Position numbers and translations under genes: made by a program. From the NCBI GenBank assembly GCA_903772945.1, contig CAICTM010000042.1, forward strand, positions 62,001-126,000: a stretch of DNA of 64,000 bases, read 5' to 3'. The notes beneath the pieces are model-generated. The model was not told where the DNA came from, made no database searches, and saw nothing but the letters and a program-made list of their open reading frames with translations. Shown in pieces: positions 32,370-43,985 of the stretch; position 1 is the stretch's first letter, and each line of letters opens with the position of its first letter. Origin of the DNA: Seminavis robusta. Its lineage: Eukaryota > Bacillariophyta > Bacillariophyceae > Naviculales > Naviculaceae.

Positions 32370-32813
32370 CGAATCTCCCACTTGACAACACAAAGGACAA
32401 GCCAAGCTAGCTAGCAAGAAGTCGGCGTTGGTGGTTGTGTGGTTGGCGTTGGGCCATGGGTCCTTTTTGTTGCCTGGAGTACCGCTCGGTTTTCGAAGCG
32501 AAATACTTCGTACGGTTTCGCCACCCACGCACCCCGAGAGCCAGCTTTCTACAAATACTTCCATTGCATGTGGCATCTGTCGTTTGCTGCTTCCTATATA
32601 CTAGTAGTGGCATGGCTTTTGTATTGGTATGTGTTGTGGCATTAGTTAGTATTAGTTTCCCTGAGTGATTAGTTTACGTTGTGTTATTATGACCAAGTTA
32701 TGTGAAGAAGGTGGTTCGAGAGCGGAAGGTCATGGTGATGTTCCTCATATTATGATACAGGAGGTTTGCTTTGTACAGTACAAGTGGTGGTGGTGGTGGT
32801 CTGCGCATACCCA
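32370..32813. other. Intergenic, no gene seen
   Basis: Open frames on both strands here overlap the 5' extension of the oxygenase frame. No separate gene is supported. Confidence 0.45.
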
Positions 32814-33182
32814 TTATGCAGCCCTTCCGATTCGGATCTCGGAGATGGGAAACTTGGCAGAAGATCTTTCTTCTGCGTCCAAAAGCTCCAGTATTTCCGA
32901 GGATTCTCTGGTGGAAGCTTCGCTGGCCTGAGCCTTGACAAACTCATTGAGGAGATTTTGACCTTCCTCATCCTTCTTGAGTTCATTGATCATGGACAGA
33001 ATATCCTTGAGATCACAACTTTCAAGAACTTTGGCAAGCAAAGGGTCCTCAGAATGAGTCTTTTTGCTGCCACTTTTGCGTCCTTTAGCAGTGCTGCTGC
33101 GTCGGCTCTGCTTCTTGCTGTTCTTGTCCAGCATAGCCATCAAAGCCTTGTCGGTCTTGGGGGAAGAGGTAGAGTTGCCCAT
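32814..33182 (-). CDS. MGN-family small protein 2
   Basis: 122 residues from the ATG at 33182. It begins MGNSTS, an N-myristoylation-type start. A basic Ser/Lys/Arg linker (KKQSRRSSTAKGRKSGSKK) covers 23-41. The family motif lies at 55-84 (CDLKDILSMINELKKDEEG, QNLLNEFVKAQ), and the C-terminus has FPISEIRIG. Alignment with copies 1 and 3 is collinear with no large gaps. It has no Pro run or extra tail. A CTCACAATTC element lies 57 bp upstream (33239-33250). Function unknown. Confidence 0.78.
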   Translation of the reverse strand: MGNSTSSPKTDKALMAMLDKNSKKQSRRSSTAKGRKSGSKKTHSEDPLLAKVLESCDLKDILSMINELKKDEEGQNLLNEFVKAQASEASTRESSEILELLDAEERSSAKFPISEIRIGRAA

Positions 33183-34049
33183 GGTTGATAGATGAGTTTG
33201 GTTTGCTTGAGTAGCAGGTTTTGTTTTTGTGAAACTTGGAATTGTGAGAATTCATATACTTGCAACGAATTGGAATGCCAGGATGAAATGGTGAGGAATG
33301 GTGAGTGATGATGAGGGCATGAAGCCACGTAAACCGCTTCGAGGTACCGGTATTGTGTCAGGGGCCAACCGGCAGATGTCAGTGATGGATTTGAGTTGGC
33401 AGGAACTATAGTAAGAACCCCTTCACAATTGCCAGGTTGTCGTTGGCGTTCTCGTTTCGGAACAGGATGTCCAAGGGAGTTGGATGTTATTGGCTGTTGG
33501 CTGACCACCACGTTCTACACGTGTTGAGTCTTTAATCCCTGGTCGTGGATCGTTCACTTTGAGGGATCTAGTGAGTTATCATGGTCACGAGTATAGTGCC
33601 CATGGTAATTCGATTTGTTAAATGATTTTGAAATCATGAAGCTCGTAGAATGCTCTTTTTTCGCTCCTTTAATTCCAACCCATTCATGGATCCATCTTGA
33701 TAGTCAAGGTTTAAAAAAGCTGTACGAAGACTTCGGTGTGCTCCACTACCAGTACTTACTTATCATACTTACTTGTGGAAAGTGAACTTCGCGATGACTT
33801 CCCGGATCCTACTACGACTGTACTAGTAAGATGTGACAGCTTTGTGACCAGCTACGTACCGTACGGTACCGTACGGAGTACGAGTATGGTATAAAACTAT
33901 TAATACTGTATTTTAATAGCTAGCTGCTAGCTAGCTAGTAGTTGGTACGGTACCTGCAGCTGGTACAGTACATGGACATGTACGGTACGACTGTACGTAC
34001 CAGTACGCCAACAAGCCTCCAAAATGGCTAATTGCTAATTGCTAATGCA

Positions 34050-34450
34050 CAATGCACGGTGGGCGAGATGCACGTCATGGTGCATGGTTGGCTTCATGTA
34101 TGTACAGCCCTGGAGGTGTGCTGAGGACTATTCGATCTGCCACGCTGTCACGACGATAGCTATTGATAACGGTTCCGGTGCCATGGTTATGGTTCACCAT
34201 CAAGAGCGACTGCATGGCTGGTGGTGGATCTTCCGTGTACTCGTAATGGCCAAGATTTCAGACACCTGACTAATGGAAAGCTTCACAGCAACATTGCTTG
34301 CTACCATTGGTTTGTAAGTTGAGGCTCAGCTACCCGAGATGAGAGAGGTTTCTAACAGAAGGCCAAGCAGCTTTCCTCGAGACGGTGATCGATCAACATG
34401 TCATGCACTCCAATAGAAGGGTTGAGAGACAATCCGTCGGGGATAGGATA
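34050..34450 (+). repeat. Direct duplication, copy A
   Basis: Diverged partner of 34650-35065. Both copies end near GACAATCCGT-GGGATAGGATA. Confidence 0.65.
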
Positions 34451-34649
34451 TATGTATTTGTATTTGTGAAACTTTGGTTTGTGTCAGCAGGCGCCGCAGA
34501 TTTCGTTGGGTGTGTTTATCATTGTTTCTGGTGATTCTGGAGAAAGTCGAAGTATTTCAACGTTACCTTTAAAACCATTTCTGCACTCTCTATCTTCTAC
34601 CCCTTATCTTAAGGATGAGTGGGGCGGCTACTCCGACGAGCTAACCAGC

Positions 34650-35065
34650 TTTGCTTGCACGATGCCCGAGATGGTACATGATTTGGTGGCAGGGTTTGCA
34701 TATACCGGTACAGCCCTGTACGTGTACCGAAGACTACTGGATCTGATCTGCCATCTGCCACGACGTCGATTGCTTGCTATTGATAACGGTACCACTTGAG
34801 TGATTAGGGTTGGCCTTCAACCCGTAAAAGAGTCGCTGCATGGCTGGTGGTGGATCTTCCGTGGTACATGTACTCGTATTATGGCCAAGCTATCAGATAC
34901 TGGTACGATACCGGTACTATGGCGTATGCCAAGGCTCAGCTACCCCAGATAAGAGAGGAATCGGTATCTGACTAACTGAAGGCCGAGCACCTTTCCTCGA
35001 GGCGATGATAATATATCCTCAACATGCACTAGCAGGGTCGAGAGACAATCCGTAAGGGATAGGAT
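34650..35065 (+). repeat. Direct duplication, copy B
   Basis: Partner of 34050-34450, carrying an extra TACCGGTA and small indels. Confidence 0.65.
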
Positions 35066-35337
35066 AGGGCGCCAAACAGAGCCTGACGCAGTGAACGGGA
35101 TGAAACGGATGCGAGAGGAAACTGGCGCTTGCTCTGCATCGACAGCGTGGGTGGAACAGGTTGCCTCTCGATGATGTAGCTGGGTACTACATTCTACCGG
35201 TACAGCACCGTAATAGAATGGACGTCGAAGCCTCCACGACCTAGGATCTCTCCTCGGTACCTCTTTCCCCATGTAGAATGCATTTATGTAAGGGTTTGAA
35301 AGTCTACGGTCAGTCACTCGGTGACCCGTCGGGCTAG

Positions 35338-37553
35338 TTAGTAGCACGTTGAACAGCAATCGCATTCGAGCTCGTCTAGTAGGCAATCCGACGTGAACGT
35401 GTTCAGGGATGGCAACACGCAAAAGTCGCTGCCGATTGTCCCTGTGAGTTCATTCTTGTGCAGTTTCAGAGAATCTACGGCCAAAGAAAGAAAAACAAGT
35501 GAATGAGCAAGAGAAATTCCACCAAAGGAAGATCCCGTCAAAACATGGGAAATCCAATACACTGCTTACCCAATGCTTTGAGATTGCTCCACGCCTTGTC
35601 TGGAACGGGACCACTTAGGTGGTTGTCACTCAAATCTAGGTTCACAAGCGACTTTCCAAGGAGACCCAGTTCCGGTGGCAAGGTTCCCCGCATTCTGGAC
35701 TTGGACAAGTTAACACTCACAATGGAATCTTGAGCATCACATGTCAAACCTTCCCAAACACAGACATGGGAGGCCGTCATCCAGTCAAGAAAGGCGAGTC
35801 GAGCGAGGTGTCGCCGAGTATCGTCTTTGTCTTTTTGCTTGATAGCAGTTCGGCTTGTAATGATAACGTGAGGAGCCGTGCTGGCCGGGACTTTCGGATG
35901 CATGTCAAAGAAGAAGACGGCCATTGCATAGCGCTGCAACAGCAGTTGTGCGTCGTCACTGGTTTCTTTGGGGATGTCCATTTGCGCGGGATCATAGGTC
36001 GTAATCCACAACATTGCTTCCTGAGCTGCCGCGCTGTCGGTCACTGCGTCGACGTTATTGGTAGACGAGAGGAGATCCTCGAGTGCTTGCCTTCGTTCTT
36101 GGATAATGTCCGCTGAATAGAAGGGACTGTCGGTTTTGTCTAACGACGATGGTTCTTCTTTGGCTTCTGGTACCTCAGCAACAGCAACTGATGTAGAAGT
36201 ATCGTTGCTGGTCGATTCTTGCGCGACCTTGTTCCAGACGACAGGCGACACGAGCAAGAAAATAGCCACAGCAATGCCCACCACAATCAAGACGGTCTTG
36301 CTGCAAATCATATGGCACATGAGAGAGAACTTTGAACGTTTCTTCTTTCGCTTGTGTTTGGGTTTCTTCTTCTTCTTGGGAAGATTTCCAACTTTTTCGG
36401 TATTCCTGCTCGTCGAACTAGCAGCTTCTCCCAGGAACAACTCGGCCATGGTCTTGTTTCGCTTTTGCTGGTCTTTGCCGCCTCTGGAACCTCGACTGGA
36501 CCAATCGTATTGTCCCGCCTCGGCATTCATGAGGTTGACGGATTGATCGACCGCACGCAGATTATGACGCTTGGCAAATGGATTCTCAAAGACTTCATCA
36601 ATATCGGGTTCTTCTCCTTCAAAATCGACAAGATCATCCTCCGAATCACTGGTAACGTCCTCCGTTCCTTTGTTTGTGAGCGTCATTTGGGACATGTGAA
36701 GATTTTGGAGCGAATGCAGCGAATTGCTAATGGTTTCCAGCAACCCACCACCCGATGTTCGTTGCGACGACTGGCTGAGCCTGGCCGCATCATTGCTGGG
36801 TAGAGGCGCAAGTTTGTCGGTGTACTTGGCCAGACCCATGGAAGCTCCCAAATCAAAGGCTCCACCGCCATTGTCGCTGTCGGAATCATCCAAGTCGAGG
36901 AACCGCTGTGCTACACTGCTTCGCAACGAAGCTCCCATGGGGAGTGCCTTTGGGACAGTTTTCAAGTCGGTGAGACCGGGTAGACTACTAAATGAATCTT
37001 CTGCAATGGGTTCTGTGTTGTCATGGCTGCTACTATCCGCAGCATTTTCCATAGTAGTAATAGCCTTCTTGTGGGCACTTCCACTTCGGGGAGGATCAGT
37101 TGATTTTGTGCGTTTCCAATTGGTTTCGAGTAGAGACTTGGCATGTCGTCTCACAGTCTCTGGGTCCACGGCACTGGCACGTCGACGGCTACTACTACCG
37201 GGAGCTATCGCGCTACCACTGGCCATGGCAGACGCTGTCTCCCATCGTCTGGCACTCGTCGAAATGATTTCGCTTCCTCCCATGAGGTCTTCGCGTTTCT
37301 GGCTACTAGATCCACCACTGATTGCGTCGCCCAAATTGAGGCTGGTTCCTAACAATTCAGACTCTTCTTCTGCTGTCATCGGACGGCTACGGCCCATGGA
37401 AGCCGAACGTGCTGGTGGGGTGGGGCCTCCTCCAGCGGAATCTGCGGTATGACTTCGTTGCAATCGAGGTCGATCTACTCTGGCTGGAGCAAGGCTGCTC
37501 TTGCTGGAGAGATTCCTCGTCTTTCTTGCTGCCCTCGGAGATGGCGTCGCCAT
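35338..37553 (-). CDS. LRR membrane protein, two exons
   Basis: Exons 35570-37553 and 35338-35474 join across a 95-nt GT-AG intron (donor GTAAGC, acceptor TTTGGCCGTAG), giving 706 residues from the ATG at 37553. The N-terminal ~400 residues are Ser-rich and probably disordered, with several acidic patches (VDFEGEEPDIDEVFENPFAK) and a Lys/Arg cluster (KKKKKPKHKRKKKRSKF) just before the membrane. One TM segment lies at about 419-440 (TVLIVVGIAVAIFLLVSPVV). Beyond it come a cap with CVWEGLTCD, then LRRs (VSVNLSKSRMRGTLPPELG, LVNLDLSDNHLSGPVP). Exon 2 completes the last repeat (LKLHKNELTGTIGSDFC) and ends in a Cys-rich cap (LECDCCSTCY). Same architecture as the LRR protein at 540-2645, with a longer cytosolic part. 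The basic juxtamembrane patch suggests a type II topology. No kinase. Confidence 0.87.
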
Positions 37554-39824
37554 GTTTATGCAAGTTACCAGCTAGCTAGAAGCTTAGCGTCGATCGTTGT
37601 TCAGCTTGTACGGTACCTTGTAGACCTGAAAGGTGATTCTACGAGAGAGTCGAGTCAAGACATTGCCAAGGGTTCTTGACAAGACCTCTGTCGCTGGACC
37701 TTTGGCAAGCAGTTCTGTGTTGCCGTGTTGCTTCGTTCAACCGCTTGAGTTGAGACGAAGTGAACAAGATAACTCTCAAGATAGATCGCTTGTCGAAAAG
37801 ATTTATGGGCGGATTGCCGCCATGACCGCTTTGGAAGCGCACTGACGAGAAGCATTTGCTGCCCTGAGGTTTGCGCGTTTCCGCCACTGCACACATAATA
37901 TACATATTCACAGCTCTATTCACTAAAATAAAGAGGATGGTGTCCCCTTGACCCATGATGGAAGCTCTGCAAGCCGGATCCCTTGCATTTCATGGGAGTG
38001 AAAGACCTGAAAAGTTGGCAGAACAGGGGTGCCATTATCTATTGTCTTGAACCATTAGAAAGACTCAAGATCCACCGTACCTTCTTAGTCAGAAAACGAG
38101 AGCTTGCACCCTGTGCCATTGGATTGGATTGCTTGCTTTGCACCACTAACTGTATTGGCAAAGAGCAATGAATCAAATCCGATTTCATGGGCAATGCTTC
38201 AGAATCTCCAAGTGATCTTTTCAGCATCACTGCAACATGTCACTCCATCTCTTGGACGCTTGGGCTGCAATTCGATCTATGAACAACAGCGTTGTCTGGC
38301 ACTTGTCAACTGGAATGATCCGGTCAATCCAACTAGCACCCCTCTACTCAAGAATGGGTAGCTAGTGGGCAGTTCGGCATCGCGCCATTGGAACCGGATT
38401 CATTTCGAGCGAGTTGCTCTGACGACTGACGACGATATGGTTGATGCACTGGCTGTGCTTCGGGCTTCGGGTATAAGTACATGTACAGTGCTAAAATCGT
38501 ATGTACCATAGATAGTCTAGCTAGATGTAGTGAGTGATTGGTGCTGGCGGGAAGTGGAAGGCTTCCTAATACCGGTACCTATAGCTTCATAGCTTCAACG
38601 CTAATCAAATGTTGAATCTTGGCTGTTGTTTCACGAGTGTCAATTGCACAGCTAGTCGGGCAGCTGCGTTTCTACCCCCAACCACCGCCAAATCTTCGAC
38701 AACCGCCCCCGCCAATCAGCTCTGGTTACTGACTGCTGGCACTGTTGTCTCGCTTGAAGGGCTTTCTGATACTATAGGAACCGGTGGGGCTGTAGGATGG
38801 CTGGATGGTGGAAATGCCAAGCTGCAAACTTTTACGTACAGAACATTCTTTGACCACCAGTTGCCTTGCCCCTTTCATTCGCACAGCAGCCAACGAACAC
38901 CACCGTCGAGTACTATCGTATTTCCGACCACTGATCATCAGCAGCCCATCAGCCAAGATAAACAGCCTCCAATCAGCCAACCATAGAGCTGCAACCAATT
39001 GGTTTCCTAGGAACATTTCAGCTTGCTTGTAAGGATGATAGTTCTTTGAAAGAAAAGAAGCAATCTGATAGGAGTTCAAGAAACAGGAAGACAAAACAGT
39101 CGAGGTGGCTGGCAACCCTCTGCAGCTGGCTAGCTCCATCAAGCAACCAAGAGAAACAGCAGCCTCCAACCAACCAACCAAGCAACCATAGAGCTGCAAC
39201 CAACCCCTTTCCTTGCATCACTTCAACTTGCTTGCAAGGATGATACCTCTTTGAAAAAAAAGAAGCAATCTGTGAGAAGTTCAAGCAACACGAAGGCAGA
39301 ACAGCCGAGGCCGCTACCCTCTGGCTGCGGCTATAGCATTCACTACAGGTCTGTATAGCCCGGGCCTTGTAGTAGTAGCTCGTGGAAATGCCAAGCCCTT
39401 GTTCGACTCATGTTGACAATCACAGAATTCTCCATCTGTGGTCTCCGCAAGGGTGCGAAGGGCATTCTCGGTCATGGCTGGCCTCTACCCTGGCATACGA
39501 CCGAAAGAGTCCTCAGTCGCTCCAAGAGAGTGAGAGTGTAGGCTTTGTCGCTGCCCTTGTCCGTCGGTGCTCCTATGAACCAATGAACTCTAGCTAGTAG
39601 CATGGCCAGATTACTTCAATCGCTCAAAGTAGGGTTCGTTCTTATGTTCTGGATTCAATGTATTATGTGCAGTTAATGGCTTATGGCTCTATTGGATAAA
39701 GGGATAGCTGGGTTGGAACTTGAGAGTAGTCTAAGAGAAGAGGAGATTCGATTCGATTCAAAGGCATGCAGGTAGGTGTATAGGAGAGGGGTATTTGAAT
39801 TCAGGATGGTTGCAATAATCGCTC
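37554..39824. other. Intergenic with a tandem duplication
   Basis: No gene is supported. A ~200 bp unit is present twice at about 38945-39340. TACCGGTA near 38567. Confidence 0.5.
38945..39340 (+). repeat. Tandem duplication of ~200 bp unit
   Basis: Two copies share ACAGCAGCCTCCAA-like, AACCATAGAGCTGCAACCAA, TTGCTTG-AAGGATGATA, AAGAAGCAATCTG and GGCAGAACAGCCGAGG-like stretches. The first starts near 38945 and the second near 39150. The overlapping short frames are by-products. Confidence 0.65.
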
Positions 39825-40229
39825 TCAACTGCCGAATTGAATCTCTGTGGGAATGGCAAACTCATCATCACTGCGGTCGGAATTGTCATCCACAAGATCA
39901 AGCAAGCGAGGCTTGCGAGTGGACTTTCCCGTTTGGAAGTCCACAAACTCATCCAACAGCTTCTGTCCTTGATCGTTGCGCTTGAGTTCTTTCACGATAG
40001 CATAAATGTCATCCAAATCATAGTCATCCATCATGTTGCCGATATCCACTGGCGCAGACTTTCGGCTGTGATTGGAACCCTTGTCGAGACAGTCCATGGA
40101 CTTTTTCTTGCCCATGCTCTTGCTTCGACGTGGGGGTGCGCGCTTCATACCGCTTCGCTTCTTGGCCTTTTGGACTTTGATTTCATTCAATGCAATCATA
40201 GCTTGGTCGACGCTCGGAGAGTTGCCCAT
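39825..40229 (-). CDS. MGN-family small protein 3
   Basis: 134 residues from the ATG at 40229; the open frame extends upstream but this Met gives the family start MGNSPS. The N-terminal helix (VDQAMIALNEIKVQ) is followed by a basic linker (KKRSGMKRAPPRRSKSMGKK). The family motif covers 69-101 (YDLDDIYAIVKELKRNDQGQ, KLLDEFVDFQTG), then KSTRKPRLLDLV, an acidic stretch and a final IPTEIQFG. It is the best match to copy 1 (GKS-R-PR shared). AAATTGTGAGAA lies about 78 bp upstream (40307-40318), the same element as in copies 1 and 2. Function unknown. Confidence 0.78.
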   Translation of the reverse strand: MGNSPSVDQAMIALNEIKVQKAKKRSGMKRAPPRRSKSMGKKKSMDCLDKGSNHSRKSAPVDIGNMMDDYDLDDIYAIVKELKRNDQGQKLLDEFVDFQTGKSTRKPRLLDLVDDNSDRSDDEFAIPTEIQFGS

Positions 40230-42268
40230 TGTGTTGATGTTGGTTTTAGTAGACACAAAAAGAAGATACTTTGGTTGGAGATTGTGTTTTAGTTTTCTCG
40301 ACTTCGAAATTGTGAGAAAAGTGAAGTAGTTGACGAAACTTAGTGGAGGTCGGCAGTCGGCAAATCCCACTTCTGGAGGTTGTTGCAAAAGATGCGAAGG
40401 AGAGCAAAGGGCCTTCGCATCGCATCCAGTAAGTTGCCATCTACCGGTACTACAAGTAAGTGTTCATAGGCCCTTCATACTAGTAGTGGTGTGAAAGAAG
40501 GGTTGTCATGCATTAAAACACAGTTATAATTAACAATGTACTATGCATTAGCTTGCATTGGACATTTTGCAAAATTAATGTCATCGTTCGGAATAAAATA
40601 TTGCAGCTATCGCAACATGTATGTGTACGAGTGTACCGGTGCCAGTACCGAGTGTACGAGTGACAGTCGAATGAGGAGCTTGCAGGAAAGAGAGAAGCCA
40701 CTAGTGGTCGCAGCTAATGCCACGAGATTGACAAAAATGCGATTGTTAAGTCGAGAAGTGCAACTTTCCAGTCATTCTCTGACTCTTTTGGAGGCCGAAC
40801 TAGTGATTTAACATAGAAAACCCAGGGAAAACCAGAGTCTTAACATGATGTAACCAGCATTGGCAATGAGGCAATAAGGTGAAGTACACCAGAGTTGGAC
40901 AAATCCAGTTACTAGTACTTAGCACCCTGATCCCACTTGCCAACATATTGCAATAGTTCGAAATTCTATCCGCCCACTTTAATTCACAACCATTCTTACG
41001 ATCAATGGCTGGTGCTTTGTCACTGAAACAGGGGGTAAAAAGACGGAACAGGAGGGGCGACTCCAGCTGACAACAGCAAATAACTACTACTGGTAGTAGC
41101 TAGCTAGCTAGCTGTGTGATGGCAATGTGTGTGATGTGTGATGTGTGATGGCAATCACAGTTTCGGTAGTGACGCCACACATGCTTATTTTGGTGCCTCC
41201 GCCGGCACATCATGATGCCAGAGCCTGCTTCCTTAGCTTGTTCGCTTCTCCACATGCGCATGTACTATCCGGATACTAGTAAAAAACTGCACGTATCGTA
41301 CTCTCGTACACTCGACTCTGAACAGCTACAGTACTACCGTAGCCAGCTAGCTAGCTCAGCAGGTATGGTACGCCAGTACCGTGCCGTTTCCGCAACTCCA
41401 AACAACCATCAGGAACGGCTTTGGCTGGGACTCGACTATTCATTCGGTTTGGGGCCAAGTGCGAATGATTCGATTCGATTCGATTCGATTCGATTCCACT
41501 CCACAAACCACCAGCGTGTGAAGCTCTACTAGCTAGCTAGCTAGCCAAGCTCCAAGGATGTTGCGGGTGTGCAGCGTACAGCTGGCCACCTGGTACAAGA
41601 TGCATTTTCCCAAGGAACAAGGGAGTAAGACCATATCGTACCCGATTTAGTAGGGTGCCACTAGCTAGCGAAAAGAAATCTGTGAACAGGTGCGGTTCGC
41701 AACTGTGAACAGTTACTGTCAACTTGGTGATAATAGGAGCATCAAGCCTCAGGATAGTACATGTATGCCACCTGCACGTAATTGCCAAGCATCCTACCCC
41801 ATGTAGCTACGCACCGTACTTGGCACATGTACTTGGCATGAAGCTTCAGCTGACCAGGCAAAGGTGGCACACGTAGTACTGCTCCTCTAGAGAATAGTAC
41901 TAGCTAGCTAGCTAGTAGGAGAGTAATCGTACAATAGTTGTCAAAGGGATCTGGCTGCTGCTTTGGCTACCGAAGCTCAGTTCTTCCTTTGAAATTTCGA
42001 TTCCTTGCTGACACCTTCCAGCCGTCTGATAGCTCTGCCAGCATGCTTGCGCTTGAGGCGCCTAACCACTTTAGTAGGTACCTGACCGTCCAACAGTCAT
42101 GCAAAAACTGCGGTGGCTTACTGTGGCTACCTTTCTGGCCTGTCCTTTCCAGGTTGACTCTGTAACTTGTTGTTAGTACCGCTCCATAATGACTGGATGC
42201 ATCTCTGGCCTTTTTAAGAGCTGCAAAGTGGCTGCCTTTAAATCTGACCATTGGTGCGTACGGTACTG
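40230..42268. other. Intergenic, no gene seen
   Basis: Contains a (GATTC)n run at about 41466-41495 and CTAG-tetranucleotide tracts near 41100, 41345, 41530 and 41905. Short frames only. Confidence 0.45.
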
Positions 42269-43513
42269 TCATGAGACTGGTGTTGAGTACACCATGGTTG
42301 CCTCCTCGAGCAATGGAAATTTGGCCTCCAAAACGCCTGTCTTGAGTGATATTATTCTGCCGTCTATGGCCACCATAAACCCGACCGCGCTCTCCTCGTC
42401 GCCACCACCCTTCTCCTCCGAGACGTTGGCGGTCAACGTGTTGTGTTGAAGCAATGTTTCTTGAATCCTTTTGGAGAAGCAAGCGTGCCAGAGTGCAGCA
42501 TACAGATGTGTCTCGTTTGCCCCCGCCAAGCACAGAACCCAAGATGACTTGAGACTTGGCATTGGTTTGTCTCGAACCAAGGCCATGATGGCTTCGCTGG
42601 TGGTGGTATCTGCATTGCTATGACTCCCTGGACGCCGTAAGGAATACACCAACCCAAATTGCAAGCTCTCTTGTAAGAGTGGAGTCTCTGGACTCATCAC
42701 TTTCCAAACTCCAGGCATCACTCCAGAGTTATTCAGTGACACTTGTTCCAACTGCTGTTGGAGCGATGCTGTGTCTAGTATGGGCTCCCAGCATTGTTGT
42801 TTTGCCTCCTTGGGGATCTGCGGTGTCATGCCCAAAGCATCCAACAAGTGTTGACAGGGCACGCCTGCTTCCTTGATGCGGTATCCAGGAAGCTTGGCAA
42901 TGGTTCTGAAATCGGACATGCGTATCACTGCAGATTGTTGCATTCCCACTCGTTCGAATACTCGCTGCATGGCAGTATTACTCCGAATGGTGCAAGCCAT
43001 GATTTTTTTGTAGCGCTGCTTTAGTTGTGGTCGTCGATCCTTCTGCTCCAACAACATGGTGGATATCAATCGAGTGGCATATCCCTGATTTCGATGCTCT
43101 TGATTGGTCCGTACTGCTTCCAACCAACCAATTTGTGGTGAAAGGGATCGCAAATTGGCCACGGCCAACAGTACTAGTAGTGTTTCTTGGCTGCTTTCCA
43201 CTACCAGAACCTGAAAGTCGCAGGCAGGATCTTCTTCGTAGAGGCGTGCCTCTGCTGGAAGATAATCTGTCCCGCGAAAGACTGATTGACAGATTATTTT
43301 CAGAGGTTCTAAATCTGTTGTGGAGTTGAAAGGTCGTATCCGTAGGCTATCACCATCTCTGGTTTCTTCGACAGCATTGGTTTGTGTGGAAAAAAGACAC
43401 TGAGAGGAAGCACCGGTGGTTGGTACCGGTAGAAGATGAACGGCTTGAAATCCTGAGGATTGCTTGAGGAGCAGCAGCAAGAAGGGAAGCACGAAGTGGT
43501 AGACCCGTTTCAT
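42269..43513 (-). CDS. GNAT acetyltransferase, predicted plastid or secretory
   Basis: 414 residues from the ATG at 43513. The N-terminal signal peptide (MKRVYHFVLPFLLLLLKQSS) ends at GFQAVH, a plausible plastid junction. The GNAT fold covers about 57-200: beta strands with LRIRPFNSTTDLEPLK, the central GWLEAVRTNQEH strand, the acetyl-CoA loop R/Q-x-x-G-x-A motif EHRNQGYATRLISTM (140-153), and the closing ACTIRSNTAMQRVFERVGMQ. Residues 200-414 form an extra domain (GYRIKEAGVPCQHLLDALGM..., ending ATMVYSTPVS). A GNAT followed by such a C-terminal half resembles the NAT16/histidine N-acetyltransferase arrangement, but I cannot confirm that assignment. The acceptor is unknown. Confidence 0.8.
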   Translation of the reverse strand: MKRVYHFVLPFLLLLLKQSSGFQAVHLLPVPTTGASSQCLFSTQTNAVEETRDGDSLRIRPFNSTTDLEPLKIICQSVFRGTDYLPAEARLYEEDPACDFQVLVVESSQETLLVLLAVANLRSLSPQIGWLEAVRTNQEHRNQGYATRLISTMLLEQKDRRPQLKQRYKKIMACTIRSNTAMQRVFERVGMQQSAVIRMSDFRTIAKLPGYRIKEAGVPCQHLLDALGMTPQIPKEAKQQCWEPILDTASLQQQLEQVSLNNSGVMPGVWKVMSPETPLLQESLQFGLVYSLRRPGSHSNADTTTSEAIMALVRDKPMPSLKSSWVLCLAGANETHLYAALWHACFSKRIQETLLQHNTLTANVSEEKGGGDEESAVGFMVAIDGRIISLKTGVLEAKFPLLEEATMVYSTPVS

Positions 43514-43985
43514 CCTGCATATGTGCGTATGCTGTTCAGAGATGAAACCGACACGTCCTTAAGCTCCTCCTTGTGCAGTGGTAACTGCATGTATTGCTAC
43601 CCGCCACTGTACATGTGGCTACCGGTAGCAGAGGGTGGTGCCTGTGCTGCTGTTCGTGGTTGTTGAACTTGGGCTCATGCCATTGCTGCGTGGGCACGTG
43701 TGTGTCAATCTTCGCGAAAATAACAATAAAAATGCTATTTAAAAACTAGTGTGTGATGATGATCGTGACGACACACAGAAGACATAACACCACTCCGAGA
43801 CTCGACTCTGCGTGTGTCCACGCAACACCTACCGGTACCAGTGCTCTTGCTCTGGGGCCGTCTATAGCTAGCAGCAAGCAAACAAGTACTCAATTCTGTC
43901 GGTGGCAAGCAAACTGTGCGACGGGTGTACAACCTCTTATCGGTAGATACCTTGGTGCGATAAATAGACGGGGCAACAACAAAAA
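43514..43985. other. Divergent promoter region
   Basis: Between two divergent genes (43513 minus and 43986 plus). TACCGGTA at about 43619 and 43831. No gene seen. Confidence 0.5.

Larger units (their letters stand above)
33183..35337. other. Intergenic with a diverged ~400 bp direct duplication
   Basis: The block at about 34050-34450 recurs at about 34650-35065. Shared stretches include CTATTGATAACGGT, CTGCATGGCTGGTGGTGGAT (then CTTCCGT), GGCTCAGCTACC and GAGAGACAATCCGT. Neither copy has a conserved open frame. GTACCGTACGG-rich DNA lies at 33855-33990. Confidence 0.65.
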
